From a candidate division FCPU426 bacterium (GTDB lineage Bacteria > Oederibacteriota > Muellerivitia > Muellerivitales > Muellerivitaceae): a stretch of DNA of 64,000 nt. This document shows, piece by piece, positions 53,071 to 63,719 of the stretch. Every line of letters starts with the position of its first letter. Within the stretch, counting starts at the first letter, position 1. The translations under genes and the position numbers were made by a program. Where the stretch lies: positions 110,516 through 174,515 of the forward strand of contig PLZG01000072.1 of NCBI GenBank assembly GCA_003152075.1, in the 5' to 3' direction. The notes beneath the pieces were generated by a model. That model was given only the letters and a program-made list of their open reading frames with translations. It did no database searches and had not been told where the DNA came from.

Positions 53071-54012
53071 TTGGAAACCCTGGTTCATCTATTGGGCCCC
53101 CTTCACCCGCCCCTGGTTCACTTCGCGGTTGCTTGCCCCATTTTGGCTTTTTTCGCGGTTATCGGCCAACGCTTTTGGAAAAAACCCTGGCTTTCCTATT
53201 CTGCTGGGGCCCTTTGGATTTTTGGCTTCCTAGCGGCCTTGGGCGCCCTGTTAACCGGCCACCTCTTTTCCCTCCACCTTGGGATGGAAACCCAATGGGC
53301 AATCATTCCCCCGAAAACCGCCATGAAAGGACATCTTCGTGATCACGCCCTTTTGGGAACTTTTTCATTTCTATTTTCCATTCTAACGGTTTGGGCCTCG
53401 GTAAAAATCATCCGGAACAAGCCTTGGCCTTCTGGTTTCCTATTGTTCTTGGGTTTAACCGTCGCTGTCTTGTTTGGTATAACCGGCCACGAGGGAGGGG
53501 AAATGGTTTATGGGGCTGAGGATAACCCAAATGTTGCCGCTTCAGCTTCTCCAACTCCCCCCGCCGGGAATCTTTTGGAAATGACCCAAAACTACAGCAA
53601 AGTACTCGTCAAAATGAATTCCAAAACTTGGAACAGCAGGACCCATGGCCATCGATGGGTGAACACGTATGTTTCCAAAGAGGCGGTAGGAGCTTATAAG
53701 AATTCCAAACTTCTTCCAGAGGGAAGCTTGGTGGTGAAAGAATCCTTTGAGAATGTGGATGGCAAACCCTCCACAACAGCCGGTCCGCTTTACGTGATGC
53801 TCAAGGGAAAAGCTTCGGATTCGCCTTCAACGGGCGGATGGCAATTTGCCCTTCAATGGGACAAGCCGGTGCCCGGAAACAATGAACAGATTCAAACACC
53901 GGTGAAATGGCTGCCGGGGGATCACAACTTGAATTCCTGCGTGAGATGCCATAACCGGTTCAAGGCGGCGGATTACTTGGGCGGTATTCCGGAAGGATTT
54001 GAAAATCCCTAA
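53071..54012 (+). CDS. DUF2231 membrane domain fused to cytochrome P460-like domain
   Basis: This 313-residue protein starts at the TTG at 53071 with AAGGAG before it. Residues 10-145 have four hydrophobic segments and the DUF2231 start HPPLVHFAVACPILAFF. Residues 150-310 match a cytochrome P460-type fold: WVNTYVSKEAVGAYK, LPEGSLVVKESF, GPLYVMLKG. The haem site is CVRCH near residue 292. The haem domain follows the last membrane helix, suggesting it lies outside the cytoplasm. P460 proteins handle hydroxylamine or other small nitrogen compounds, or act as electron carriers. The fusion is unusual and its substrate unknown. Confidence 0.84.
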   Translation: METLVHLLGPLHPPLVHFAVACPILAFFAVIGQRFWKKPWLSYSAGALWIFGFLAALGALLTGHLFSLHLGMETQWAIIPPKTAMKGHLRDHALLGTFSFLFSILTVWASVKIIRNKPWPSGFLLFLGLTVAVLFGITGHEGGEMVYGAEDNPNVAASASPTPPAGNLLEMTQNYSKVLVKMNSKTWNSRTHGHRWVNTYVSKEAVGAYKNSKLLPEGSLVVKESFENVDGKPSTTAGPLYVMLKGKASDSPSTGGWQFALQWDKPVPGNNEQIQTPVKWLPGDHNLNSCVRCHNRFKAADYLGGIPEGFENP

Positions 54013-54045
54013 CATCGGCTCATGGTTAATCGCGATTTGGGGTCT

Positions 54046-57000
54046 TTAAGTTTTCTGAATGGGTAGTTGAATGGTAAAAAGGGTTCCCTGAGGCTGGATT
54101 CGCTGCACCTCGATCTTGCCGCCGTGCGCTTCCACGATTTTTTTACTGATGGATAAGCCCAATCCCGACCCATGCTTCTTGGTGGTAAAAAAAGGCTCGA
54201 ATAATCTCGGTAGGTCCGTTTCGCTAATTCCGGGCCCGTCGTCCCTCACACCCAGGAAAATAGCCTCTCCTTCTTGGTCACAGGAGAGTGTCAGTGTTCC
54301 TTTTTCATTCATGGATTGGTAGGCGTTTAGGATCAGGTTGACTAAAACCTGTTCCAGCCTTTCCCCGTCGGCCCAAAGTTCGGGAAGGTTCTTTGCCCAT
54401 TGTCTTTTCACTTGGATATTCACGTGGGGATGGCCAATCTGGGCTTGAACCACTACAAGGGATTTTTCCAAAAGGTTTTGAACATCCACTTTTCCTTTTT
54501 TAATTTCCATTTCCCGCGAATAATCCAGGATGTCGTTCATGTAAAGCTTCAACCGGTCGGTTTGGCTCAAGATGGTGGCTAATTCTTGGGAAAATTCGGA
54601 ACGGCTTTCAAGTTTTGCCTTTAGGATTTGCGACATTCCTGAAACCACCGCGAGTGGATTGCGGATCTCATGGGCAAGGCCGGCAATGACTTTACCAACG
54701 GCCGCCAGCCGCTCATACCGCAATAGGGTTTGCTGGCTTTTCTTACGTTCGGTAATATCCCGCGCGATGGTCAGGACCCCCGGGATGCCCTGGTATAGGA
54801 AGGGAATTCCCTTGGTTTCCGCCAGGAATTCCTCGCCATTAAGGCGCAACAGTTTCTGTTCGATCCAATCGGTGGGTTTACCCGTTTCCATGATTTGTTG
54901 GACCCTGGCCATGGCCATTTCGCGCGATTCGGGATGGAGAACTTCCTGGACCGACCGGCCTTCTACATTTTTGCCTTCGGCCCCGAACATTTCTACGCCG
55001 GTTGGGTTGACGTAAAGCACCTTTCCCCCAGCGTGGACGATAATAGCCTCGGGGGAAACCTCCACCAGGCGGCGGTAGCGGTCCTCGCTCTCGGTTAAAA
55101 TCCTTTCCGCTTGCTTGCGCCAGGTGAGGTCCCTCGCGCTCAAAACCCTTAATTCCTTGCCTTTATACTGGAAATTCCTCCCCTGCAATTCCACCTGCAA
55201 TGTCGTCCCGTCCTTGCGGAGGGCCAAGGCTTCATAAGGGGCGGATGAACCTTCCCTCATGTTCCGTCGGGCGGTTTCGTGGCTTTCGGGCGCCAGGAAA
55301 TCGAACCCACTTTTGCCTACCATTTCGTCAGTTGTATAGCCCAGCATATCGGCCAAAGCCTGGTTGGCGTCCAATACATTGGGATTCTCGTGGAGAAGAA
55401 CGCCTTCCTGGGTTACCTGTGCCAGCCGCTCAAACCGCTCTTGGCTTTCTAAAAGATCCTGCTCGGCTTTTTTGCGTCGATCGATAAACGTAAGCGAGAA
55501 ACAAACCCCTTCCACTCCGCCTTCGTCGTTGAAAACCGGCTGGTAATTAACCTCGACCCACCGTTCTTTCCCGTCAGCGGCGACAATGGACCTTTCTCCC
55601 TTGGTTTCCTTCCCTTCAAGGGCGGCGGCGAAACTTTCCTGGAAAATTTTCAAACTGGCTCCGGGTGGAAGCGTTTCAGCAAACAACATCCCCGTTTCTA
55701 TACCCCTGCCCAAGATTCTCGGCGCCATGCTATCGGCGCTTTTATTAAATCCTTTAATCCGGCCGTCCCGGTTAATGAGAATGGCCACTTCGGAACGGCT
55801 GTCGAAAACCGCCCTTAAATCCGCCTCGGATTTTCGCAGGGCTTCCTGGGCTACTTTCCGATCAGAGATGTTTTCAATCATGATGAGAGAATAAAGTTTA
55901 TTCCCAGCCCCATCCCGGATTACCGTTCCCGAGACGTTAGCCCAAAGGCTTTGGCCGCCCTTGCGAAGATACCTTTTTTCAGATTTAAAATTATCTTTTT
56001 TACCGTCATGGACAGCGGTGGCGATTGTTTTTGTTTTAGGTAGATCGTCGGGATGCGTGATATCAAACAATGTTTTCCCGGTGATTTCTTCTTCCGAATA
56101 GCCCAGCAGTTCTCGAAACGCCTTGTTGACCTTGATGAATCTATAATCCGAAACCATTGCCATAGCGGTTGGAGCGTCCTCAAAAATCCGGCGGAACTTT
56201 TCCTCGCTGTTCCTCAAGGCTTCCTCAGCCAATTTCCTTTGAGTGATGTCCTCAACCATCCCCAAGCTGTAAAGAAGTTCCCCCTTCGCGTCAAGGAAAG
56301 CGGTAACGGACAAGTTGGCCCACAGAACGGATTCATTCTTGTGAAGATAACGCTTTTGCATTCGGAAACCCTTGCTGAACTTAAGGCCTTCCGCGTTGGC
56401 CACATTTTGGGTTAAATCCTCAGGGTACGTGATTTCTTCGAAAGTCCGGCCGATCAATTCCTTTGGGGAATAGCCCAAAAAATCACAAAAAGCGCGGTTA
56501 ACGTGGGCGAAGTGGAAATTCTTATCCACAAGTGTCATTCCCATTTGAGCGTTCTCAAAAACTTTCCGGAATTTTTCCTCGCTCTCAACGATGGCATTTT
56601 GGCTTTTCTTTCTTTCGTCAATAAGGCTGGAGACGAAGCAAACTCCCACCATTTGCCCCCGGTCGTCAGAAACCGGATTGTAGGAATACTCAAACCAATG
56701 CTCGGAGCCATCTTCCATCCTGTAAAGTCTCTCCAAATGGACCCTTTGCCCCTTTTGAGCCTCTTTAAACCGTTCCCGAAACCCTGGGCTATCCTCCTGC
56801 CGGATGTAGGACTCAAATAATTTGCCGATATCCAAGCCTCGTCCAATGGCTAGCTCAAAGTCACTTGAAGCCTTTCGATTAAAGGCCTGGATGGTCCCAT
56901 CTAATCCCAAAAGGACAACACTTTGGGTGACGCTGTTGAAAATCGCCTTGAGGTTATTTTCCGATTGGCGAAGGGCCTCTTCGGCTCTTTTCCTCTCATC

Positions 57001-59202
57001 AATGAAGGAAATGGCCAGACAAACCCCCAATCCCTTTCCTTGTTTGTCGAAAACTGGGTGATAGATAAACTCAAACCAATGATCTTGTTGGTCCACTCCC
57101 CGGACCGTTCTTTCGATGCGGACGACTTCCCCCTGAAGCGCTTTTTGGAATCTTTCCTGGTAGGTCTTTTTAAATTCAGGTTCCACGTAGTCCATCAGGT
57201 TCCGGCCGGTTTCAAGTTCCTGCCCTCGCGTATCTCTCACGGATTTCTTGGCGTTGGGATTAAAATCGCGGATAGTTCCATCAGGGCTGGCCAGGATGAT
57301 GGCCTGAGGGCCACTGTTGAAAACGGATCTTAAATCCGCCTCGGACCTTTGGAGGGCCTCTTCAACTTTTTTTCGGTCGTCAATATCGAGAGAAGTGAGG
57401 CAGAGACCCTCGATTTCGCCGTTTTCGTCAAAAACAGGGTAATAATTGATTTCAAACCAATGGTTCAAGCCGTCGCCCATACGGTAAACTTTTTCCAATT
57501 GAGCGGCTTCCCCTTGGAGGGCTTTATTTAAATTTACCCTCAAGGCCTCCACGTTCTCGGGGTGGGTGTAATCGAATATAATATTTCCGACCTTTAAATC
57601 CTTACCGGTATTTTCCCGGAAGACCACGGCCGCGTTGGAATTGAAAGTCTGGATCCGTCCTTCCCGGTCCATCAGGATGATGTTTTGGAAGGTATTATTG
57701 AAAACCGCCTTGAGATTCATTTCGGACAGTCGGAGGGCTTCCGCTGTATTATTTCGCTCAGTGACGTCGTGGATGATCCCCAATCCGCCAATGATTTCGC
57801 CGCGGACGTTTCGGATAGGCATGTAGCGAGCGTCTAAAATTTTCTGCTCTCCGGCGGCGTTGCGGCAGGCCTTTCCTTGGCTAAAGCCTGTTTTTCCCTG
57901 AAGGGCCTCGCGGTAATACCGGTCCTCGCCGATCTGTTCGAGGAAGGGGAAAAACTCAAAAGCGCATTGGCCCAGGACTTCCTCCCGGGAATGGCCGTTG
58001 ATTCGCTCCATGGCCGGGTTCCATACCGTGTAACGTAATTCCATGTCGAAAGCCAGGAGACCTTCCAAGGTGCTGTTGATGAGGTTTTGGGAAAAATCCT
58101 TTTGGCGTTGGACTTCCTCCTCGATTTTCTTGCGGTGGGTGATATCCCTGAAGAAAGCCACCCTGACTCCCCGCCCCTGGTAGGAGGTCCTGCGGGGGGT
58201 TATTTCCAATGGGAAGCGGGTTCCATCCTTCCGTAGCCCCATCATTTCGTATGGTCTTTCATCCTGGTCGGTTATTTTTTTAAGCACGGTTTCCTGGAAT
58301 TGCGGGGGCGCGAATTCGACCGCGTTGCGCCCAACCATTTCAGCCACTTCATATCCGAACATTTTGGCAAGGGAAGTATTGACGATGAGGATCTTCCCAT
58401 TTTCACTGACGACGATGCCATCCTTGGAGGCCTCGGCCAGTTTCCGGAAAAGTTCCTGGCTTTCAAAAAGTTCCTGTTCCCTTTTCTTGAGAAGGGTGAT
58501 GTCCAGGAAGGTTGAGACCCGGACCTGACGCCCCTGGTACAGGATCGGTTTTCCGGAAATCAGGCAGTCAAACCGGCTCCCGTCCTTCCGGACGCCGACG
58601 ACTTCATAAGGTTTTTCATAACCGGACAGGATGTTGTTTAAGATCAATTGTTTGTACTCGGGGGCGGTTAAATCCAGTCCGTTTTTGCCGATCATTTCTT
58701 CAACCCGGTCGAAACCAAAGATTTGGGCCAAGGCTTGGTTCCCTTCCAGGATTAAACCCTTTTCGTGAATTGCCATGCCCTCGGTGGCGGATTCGGTCAA
58801 ACGCGTGAATTTCGCTTGGTTTTCCTGGAGGGATTTTTCGGTTTCTTTTAATCGGGTAACGTCTTTTCCGTTCAAGTAAAAACATTGCTCATCTTTCAAG
58901 TGATGCCAGGTCCATTGGATCCAGCGAATGGATTGGTCCTTATGCCGGAGTTGGCTTTCAAAAGAAAGGATTTTTTCGCCTTTTAGAAGTTTGTGGATTT
59001 CCAATTGGGTTTTGGATTGGTCCGGCCCATGGACCAATTCAAGGAAGGATGTTTGCTGAAGTTCATTGGGTTTGAATCCTAGGGTTTTCTCCCAAGCGGG
59101 ATTCGTCTCTAAAAAATGACCGTCTTCCCCGAGAACCGCTAACAAATCCGGGGAAAGGGAAAAGAAGGAAAGAAGTTGATCAAGAGTTAAATCAAGGGCC
59201 AT
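54046..59202 (-). CDS. Soluble hybrid sensor histidine kinase with twelve PAS domains
   Basis: The 1718-residue protein consists of twelve PAS domains in a row (about residues 10-1470) with PAC extensions, followed by a histidine kinase core. The dimerisation domain has LAHEIRNPLAVVSG with the phospho-accepting histidine. The ATPase has the N box NLILNAYQSM, then DDGPGIS and GLGLSISKK. PAS domains 2, 3 and 11 share one pattern, 5, 6, 7 and 10 another, and 8 and 9 a third, so the array grew by duplication. There is no membrane segment or response regulator nearby. It probably senses cytoplasmic or redox signals. Confidence 0.94.
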   Translation of the reverse strand: MALDLTLDQLLSFFSLSPDLLAVLGEDGHFLETNPAWEKTLGFKPNELQQTSFLELVHGPDQSKTQLEIHKLLKGEKILSFESQLRHKDQSIRWIQWTWHHLKDEQCFYLNGKDVTRLKETEKSLQENQAKFTRLTESATEGMAIHEKGLILEGNQALAQIFGFDRVEEMIGKNGLDLTAPEYKQLILNNILSGYEKPYEVVGVRKDGSRFDCLISGKPILYQGRQVRVSTFLDITLLKKREQELFESQELFRKLAEASKDGIVVSENGKILIVNTSLAKMFGYEVAEMVGRNAVEFAPPQFQETVLKKITDQDERPYEMMGLRKDGTRFPLEITPRRTSYQGRGVRVAFFRDITHRKKIEEEVQRQKDFSQNLINSTLEGLLAFDMELRYTVWNPAMERINGHSREEVLGQCAFEFFPFLEQIGEDRYYREALQGKTGFSQGKACRNAAGEQKILDARYMPIRNVRGEIIGGLGIIHDVTERNNTAEALRLSEMNLKAVFNNTFQNIILMDREGRIQTFNSNAAVVFRENTGKDLKVGNIIFDYTHPENVEALRVNLNKALQGEAAQLEKVYRMGDGLNHWFEINYYPVFDENGEIEGLCLTSLDIDDRKKVEEALQRSEADLRSVFNSGPQAIILASPDGTIRDFNPNAKKSVRDTRGQELETGRNLMDYVEPEFKKTYQERFQKALQGEVVRIERTVRGVDQQDHWFEFIYHPVFDKQGKGLGVCLAISFIDERKRAEEALRQSENNLKAIFNSVTQSVVLLGLDGTIQAFNRKASSDFELAIGRGLDIGKLFESYIRQEDSPGFRERFKEAQKGQRVHLERLYRMEDGSEHWFEYSYNPVSDDRGQMVGVCFVSSLIDERKKSQNAIVESEEKFRKVFENAQMGMTLVDKNFHFAHVNRAFCDFLGYSPKELIGRTFEEITYPEDLTQNVANAEGLKFSKGFRMQKRYLHKNESVLWANLSVTAFLDAKGELLYSLGMVEDITQRKLAEEALRNSEEKFRRIFEDAPTAMAMVSDYRFIKVNKAFRELLGYSEEEITGKTLFDITHPDDLPKTKTIATAVHDGKKDNFKSEKRYLRKGGQSLWANVSGTVIRDGAGNKLYSLIMIENISDRKVAQEALRKSEADLRAVFDSRSEVAILINRDGRIKGFNKSADSMAPRILGRGIETGMLFAETLPPGASLKIFQESFAAALEGKETKGERSIVAADGKERWVEVNYQPVFNDEGGVEGVCFSLTFIDRRKKAEQDLLESQERFERLAQVTQEGVLLHENPNVLDANQALADMLGYTTDEMVGKSGFDFLAPESHETARRNMREGSSAPYEALALRKDGTTLQVELQGRNFQYKGKELRVLSARDLTWRKQAERILTESEDRYRRLVEVSPEAIIVHAGGKVLYVNPTGVEMFGAEGKNVEGRSVQEVLHPESREMAMARVQQIMETGKPTDWIEQKLLRLNGEEFLAETKGIPFLYQGIPGVLTIARDITERKKSQQTLLRYERLAAVGKVIAGLAHEIRNPLAVVSGMSQILKAKLESRSEFSQELATILSQTDRLKLYMNDILDYSREMEIKKGKVDVQNLLEKSLVVVQAQIGHPHVNIQVKRQWAKNLPELWADGERLEQVLVNLILNAYQSMNEKGTLTLSCDQEGEAIFLGVRDDGPGISETDLPRLFEPFFTTKKHGSGLGLSISKKIVEAHGGKIEVQRIQPQGTLFTIQLPIQKT

Positions 59203-59446
59203 GGCATCACCATATTCGGGCTTTATAAAATATTTTTAAGGGACCAATATTTTATCAAATGGGCGAGAATAAGTTAGTCGTCAAATAGGGGCATTATTAA
59301 AGAAATAGGAGGATTTAGGGACAACTTGAAATATCACTTATCTCTTCTTGGGTATGGACTGTCTTTTCCCGGATTTTTCTTCCATCGCGCGAAAATAGAA
59401 AAAAAGCATAAGGGGTATTTGTAACCAATGATATTTTTAAAAAATA

Positions 59447-60001
59447 TTACTGGATTTTCTTCCAGTTGGTTACCTCTTCCGGGGAAAGTTTGACCCATAG
59501 ACGGATCTCCAAAGGAAAATCCCTGATGAATACCGTGCAGGCCGAATCTGGTTTTCGGTCGGGCCAATTTAAGGGAAGCGAAACCCTTAACATGGCCGGT
59601 TTCAAAGTTCTGGTATCCAATTGCCAAACTTGAGAAACCAATAAATGCCAAAATAAAACAGCCATTTCTAAAAAAATACCTTGTTTTTGAAAATCCCTCC
59701 CCGGTTTCTTTCCCGTGGCCAGCTTTACTAGATACTTTTCTAACTCAGTGGTGCTTCGGATAACGAATATTCCATCCACCGGCTCGAAAAAGAATATCCC
59801 CTGCTCTAGGGGGAGGTGGGCCATGTCCTCCATGGACATGGGAACATATCGTGGGGCCTCGTTAGCCCAACGAATAAGAAACTGATTGAAGATATTATAA
59901 ATTTTTATGCTGTCTGGAATTAGGGCCGGCTTAGCGGGTGGGGTGGAATCATGATTGAAGGGATTTTCGGAATGGCCCAAGGGGTAATCCTCTTTTATCA
60001 A
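59447..60001 (-). CDS. Hypothetical protein, about 184 residues
   Basis: No family recognised. A TTG at 60001 starts just after the stop of the BtuF-like gene; an ATG at 60058 would overlap it by 52 bases. The middle contains PMSMEDMAHLPLEQGIFFFE and the end FIRDFPLEIRLWVKLSPEEV, a beta-rich pattern. No signal peptide or membrane helix is clear. It is probably cotranscribed with the gene upstream. Confidence 0.5.
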   Translation of the reverse strand: MIKEDYPLGHSENPFNHDSTPPAKPALIPDSIKIYNIFNQFLIRWANEAPRYVPMSMEDMAHLPLEQGIFFFEPVDGIFVIRSTTELEKYLVKLATGKKPGRDFQKQGIFLEMAVLFWHLLVSQVWQLDTRTLKPAMLRVSLPLNWPDRKPDSACTVFIRDFPLEIRLWVKLSPEEVTNWKKIQ

Positions 60002-60006
60002 ATGGT

Positions 60007-60855
60007 TTAATCCACGACACGTCGGGCGAAAGAGGATTGGACAAGCGGCCAGCCCCAAAAAGACTCACCCATAATCCATTGAATCACTTTGGCGCCATCG
60101 ATCAACCTGGGGCCAGGCCGGTTCAAAAGAGTCTCCTCAATGGTAAAGATTCTCCGCTTTTTGACGGCGTTTAACTTTTCCCAACCCATTCTTTTCAACA
60201 CATCCGCCGGGTCAAAAGTCATTCCCGTTCCGAAAACGGACAAGATGATGATTTCCGGGTCAAATTTAATGATTTCCTCGATTTTGACGGGCCGGTTCAA
60301 TTCCCGTGACAACATGGGAAAGTAATGGGCGCCAATCTGGTTCATCAATTCCGAATACCAGCCACCCGCCGCGGAAGGCGGCTTATTCCATTGTTCCACG
60401 TAAAGCTTGGGCCGATACCCATTCAAGGGAATTTTGGACTGCAGGGCCGACAGGCCACCCGTAAAATCCTGGGCCAACATTTTTGCCCTATCCAGGGTAC
60501 CCGTGGCTTTTCCAATTTGCATGAAGGAATCTTCCACTTCCCTTAAAGAGCGGGGATCCAAATGAAGGACGTTAAAACCCTTTTCCTTCAACCTTTTCTG
60601 CAGGTCCTGCTGGCCGATGGAATAGGTGAGAGCTAACTCGGCCTTCAGGCTATGCACGCGACCTTCCGCCATGGTGAACCAATATTCAGGTTTGTTACGG
60701 TCGGAGGAGGGCGGCACCTCTTCGCAATATTCTTTTAATGTGGTGACCTCGTCGGAAAAACCAAGGTAGGAAAGGATTTCCGTTGTGGGGTGGGAAAAAG
60801 AAGCGATTCGTTTGGGTGGAATGAAAACCATGAAAAGGAGTTTAGGGTATAGCAC
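60007..60855 (-). CDS. BtuF-like periplasmic-binding-fold protein without signal peptide
   Basis: The 282-residue protein has the class III binding fold of cobalamin and siderophore receptors: RIASFSHPTTEILSYLGFSD at the start, a long central helix, EIIKFDPEIIILSVF and a final MGWEKLNAVKKRRIF. Unlike normal BtuF/FepB proteins it begins straight with the mature fold; GTG at 60855 has only nine residues before it, and a stop codon lies four codons upstream in frame. A cytoplasmic cobalamin-binding role is possible. No transporter genes are adjacent. Confidence 0.82.
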   Translation of the reverse strand: MLYPKLLFMVFIPPKRIASFSHPTTEILSYLGFSDEVTTLKEYCEEVPPSSDRNKPEYWFTMAEGRVHSLKAELALTYSIGQQDLQKRLKEKGFNVLHLDPRSLREVEDSFMQIGKATGTLDRAKMLAQDFTGGLSALQSKIPLNGYRPKLYVEQWNKPPSAAGGWYSELMNQIGAHYFPMLSRELNRPVKIEEIIKFDPEIIILSVFGTGMTFDPADVLKRMGWEKLNAVKKRRIFTIEETLLNRPGPRLIDGAKVIQWIMGESFWGWPLVQSSFARRVVD

Positions 60856-61066
60856 TAACCTTTTCTACTGATTTTATAATTGTTGGTTTTTCTTCCAAGC
60901 TCTTGAGGAAGGAGGCAAAAATATTAACGGGTGGATTTTTGGGGTGAAAGTAGCCTATCGAACCAATTAATTCGAATTTTATTTCTTTTAAACAAATCTC
61001 GGATTTCCACCAGCAATTCTTTCTCCTTGGTGGGTTCCTTTATCATTCCCACCGGACCCCTCCTAG

Positions 61067-63232
61067 TTATTTGGCTTTAGTTAATTCCAGAACTTTTTTC
61101 TCATCCATCGTAGGTAATTGGCATTGATAATTTTTGCACACATATACGGTGGGTTTCCCACCAAGGGTTTTACGGCTCTCAACCCAGGGAATAAGGGAAG
61201 TAATGTTCTTAATCTGGGCCTCTTCCGCGAAAACCAGGACCCTGTTGGAAATAAAGGTTTTCCAAAGAAGTTGGAGCATTTTTTCGGATTCGGTCCTTGG
61301 CCCGATCACGAAAATTTCCGCGGGTCCATCAAAATCAAATTGAAAAGCCTTGAGCATCTCGGGAAAATTCGATCCGCCCTTGTTGAGAATCCCGGCGAAA
61401 CACTTGAGAATAGCGTCCGCCCGGTCCCGGTACTCTTTCTTACCCGTGAATTCGGCCAAACGGTAATAGCTCATGGCCGCCACGGAATTGCCGGAAGGAA
61501 TCACCCCGTCATAGGCTTCTTTTGTACGGGTGAGGAGGCGGTGTTGGTCCTTTTGATCGCTCCCCGTGAAGTAAAACCCGCCTGCCTTTTCATCCCAGAA
61601 CCATTTCACCATATCCTTTTCCAGCTCGAGGGCCTTCTTTAAATAAGAGATATTAAAGGTGCTTTCATATAGGTCCAATTGGGCCGCCTGGAAAAAGGCG
61701 TAATCATCGATATAACCCTGGATGTCGGCGGGTCCCTTTCGATAAGAGGCTAAAAGCCTTCCGTCTTTGAAAAGGCTTTGAGAAATAAAAGTCGACGCCT
61801 TTTCCGCAGCTTGCAAATAGGAAGGATCGCCTAGGACTTGGTATCCCTTGGCCAAAGACGAAATCATGAGGCTGTTCCAAGCGGTGAGAATTTTTTCGTC
61901 CAGATGGGGCCGGACGCGCCTAGAACGGGTTTGAAGCATTTTCTCCCGGACGCCCTTCCACCAATTCTCCTCCTTTTCGAGGGACTTGAGGGATTCTGGC
62001 AAACTCCCTTTCAAATGCAGGATGTTAGAATGTTCAAAATTCCCCGCCTCGGTCGTTCTATATAATTTGCAAAAAACCTCGCCATCCGCCTGGCCCAGTA
62101 TTTTTTTAATCTCCGCCGGGGTCCAAACGTAAAACTTGCCTTCCTCACCCTCGCTATCAGCGTCCTCGGCGCTGTAAAAACCGCCCTGGGAGTCCGTCAT
62201 ATCCCGGAAAAGATAAGTGAAAATCTCCCTGGCGACACGGGCATATTCCTCCTGACCCGTGACCTGGTAAGCCTCCAAATAAACACGGGATAAAAGTGCG
62301 TTGTCGTACAGCATCTTCTCGAAATGCGGCACCAGCCAATGGTTATCGGTGGAATAGCGGGAGAAACCCCCGCCCAACTGGTCGTAAATTCCCCCTTGGT
62401 ACATTTTGTCCAGGGTCAGTTCCACCATCGGCAGAACGGTCGAATCTTTTGTCTTTTGCTGGTAACCCAGTAAAAATCCCAGGAGCATGGAAGGGGGAAA
62501 CTTGGGCGCGCTCCTAAACCCGCCTTCCCGGGAGTCAAAACTTTGAACGCAATCCTCACGAACCTGTTGCAGCACCTTTTCGGTTAGAGCCTCACCTGAG
62601 GTGTCGGCGGCGGGCTTAGCGATATGTTCCGCCAATTGCTTTCCGGCCTTTTCCACGTCTTCCGGCTTGGTTTTATAAACCCGGGCGATGTCTTGCAGGA
62701 TGGCGGGAAAACCTGGCCGGCCATAACGCTCGTCGGGAGGGAAATAGGTGCCGCCGTAAAAAGGCTTCAAGTCGGGTGTGAGGAAAACATTGAGGGGCCA
62801 GCCGCCCTGGCCGGTGAGCATCATGACGGCGTTCATATAAATCTGGTCCACGTCCGGCCTTTCCTCCCGGTCGACCTTGATGCAAACAAAGTTATCGTTC
62901 AGGATCTTGGCGGTAGCCTCGTTTTCGAAGCTCTCGTGTTCCATGACATGGCACCAATGGCAGGTGGAATAGCCGATGGAGAGGAGGATGGGCTTGTTTT
63001 CCTTTTTTGCTTTTTCAAAGGCCTCTTCGCCAAAAGGGTACCAATCCACTGGATTATGGGCATGTTGTAAGAGGTAAGGGCTTTTTTCGTGAATTAAACG
63101 GTTGGTGTGTTTGAACAAACCTTTTTCTTCCGGCGAGTAGGAGCTGCTATTCGACTTTTGATCCATCCACCACCATCCCCTGCCTAAAGTGAGTAGCAAT
63201 AGAGTAAAAACTAATATAAATTTAAGGCGCAT
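61067..63232 (-). CDS. YyaL/SSP411-type thioredoxin-fold protein
   Basis: The 721-residue protein has an N-terminal hydrophobic segment (signal or anchor) and a thioredoxin-like domain (about residues 45-170) with [22 protein letters not shown] (CxxC) and [20 protein letters not shown]. An alpha-toroid of the N-acylglucosamine 2-epimerase or cellobiose epimerase type follows ([24 protein letters not shown]). Homologues (human SSP411, bacterial YyaL) have unclear function. The ATG at 63232 was chosen over a TTG at 63250 because the signal begins there. Confidence 0.93.
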   Translation of the reverse strand: MRLKFILVFTLLLLTLGRGWWWMDQKSNSSSYSPEEKGLFKHTNRLIHEKSPYLLQHAHNPVDWYPFGEEAFEKAKKENKPILLSIGYSTCHWCHVMEHESFENEATAKILNDNFVCIKVDREERPDVDQIYMNAVMMLTGQGGWPLNVFLTPDLKPFYGGTYFPPDERYGRPGFPAILQDIARVYKTKPEDVEKAGKQLAEHIAKPAADTSGEALTEKVLQQVREDCVQSFDSREGGFRSAPKFPPSMLLGFLLGYQQKTKDSTVLPMVELTLDKMYQGGIYDQLGGGFSRYSTDNHWLVPHFEKMLYDNALLSRVYLEAYQVTGQEEYARVAREIFTYLFRDMTDSQGGFYSAEDADSEGEEGKFYVWTPAEIKKILGQADGEVFCKLYRTTEAGNFEHSNILHLKGSLPESLKSLEKEENWWKGVREKMLQTRSRRVRPHLDEKILTAWNSLMISSLAKGYQVLGDPSYLQAAEKASTFISQSLFKDGRLLASYRKGPADIQGYIDDYAFFQAAQLDLYESTFNISYLKKALELEKDMVKWFWDEKAGGFYFTGSDQKDQHRLLTRTKEAYDGVIPSGNSVAAMSYYRLAEFTGKKEYRDRADAILKCFAGILNKGGSNFPEMLKAFQFDFDGPAEIFVIGPRTESEKMLQLLWKTFISNRVLVFAEEAQIKNITSLIPWVESRKTLGGKPTVYVCKNYQCQLPTMDEKKVLELTKAK

Positions 63233-63368
63233 GAGATGCCAGCTTGGCAAAAATAGGTTTTGGAATCAATGAGGAATACCTAAAAGACGGAGAAAAAGTT
63301 GCTTAAAAAAACAAAGGACGCGCTGTTAGGCGAGCCCTTTCAAAACATTTTGAACCAAGATTAAAAAA

Positions 63369-63719
63369 TTACGCTTCCACCACAAAGGTCTCGGCGATCT
63401 TGTCATGCCAGGTTTGGGATTTATCATCCCACAGCATCCAAAAGTAACCAAGGAGCATGGGCATTGCTGAAAGTAATTTGCTCAGGGATCGGATAAAGGC
63501 TTTCAACCAGTCCAATTGGCCCCCGGAAGCGGTCACAACCTTTAGACCCAAAATCTTCTTGCCGATGGTTTGGCCGTTCCATTGCGATAGCAGGATGGTC
63601 TCATAAACGATAAAGAGGACCAGCAAAGTGTTGTCATGAAGGGCGAAATCGAAGGCTCCAAAAATTAGCCCGTCGATGAACACGGCTAGGAGCCTCTTTC
63701 CGAAACTAGCTTTTTTCAT
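63369..63719 (-). CDS. RDD family membrane protein
   Basis: The 116-residue protein has three hydrophobic segments and the RDD signature start FGKRLLAVFIDGLIFGAFDF (R and D pair), with GQTIGKKILGLKVV in the middle and WHDKIAETFVV at the end. RDD proteins are small membrane transporters or stress proteins; some exchange sodium or lithium for protons. The start overlaps the stop of the methyltransferase gene by four bases. Confidence 0.93.
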   Translation of the reverse strand: MKKASFGKRLLAVFIDGLIFGAFDFALHDNTLLVLFIVYETILLSQWNGQTIGKKILGLKVVTASGGQLDWLKAFIRSLSKLLSAMPMLLGYFWMLWDDKSQTWHDKIAETFVVEA

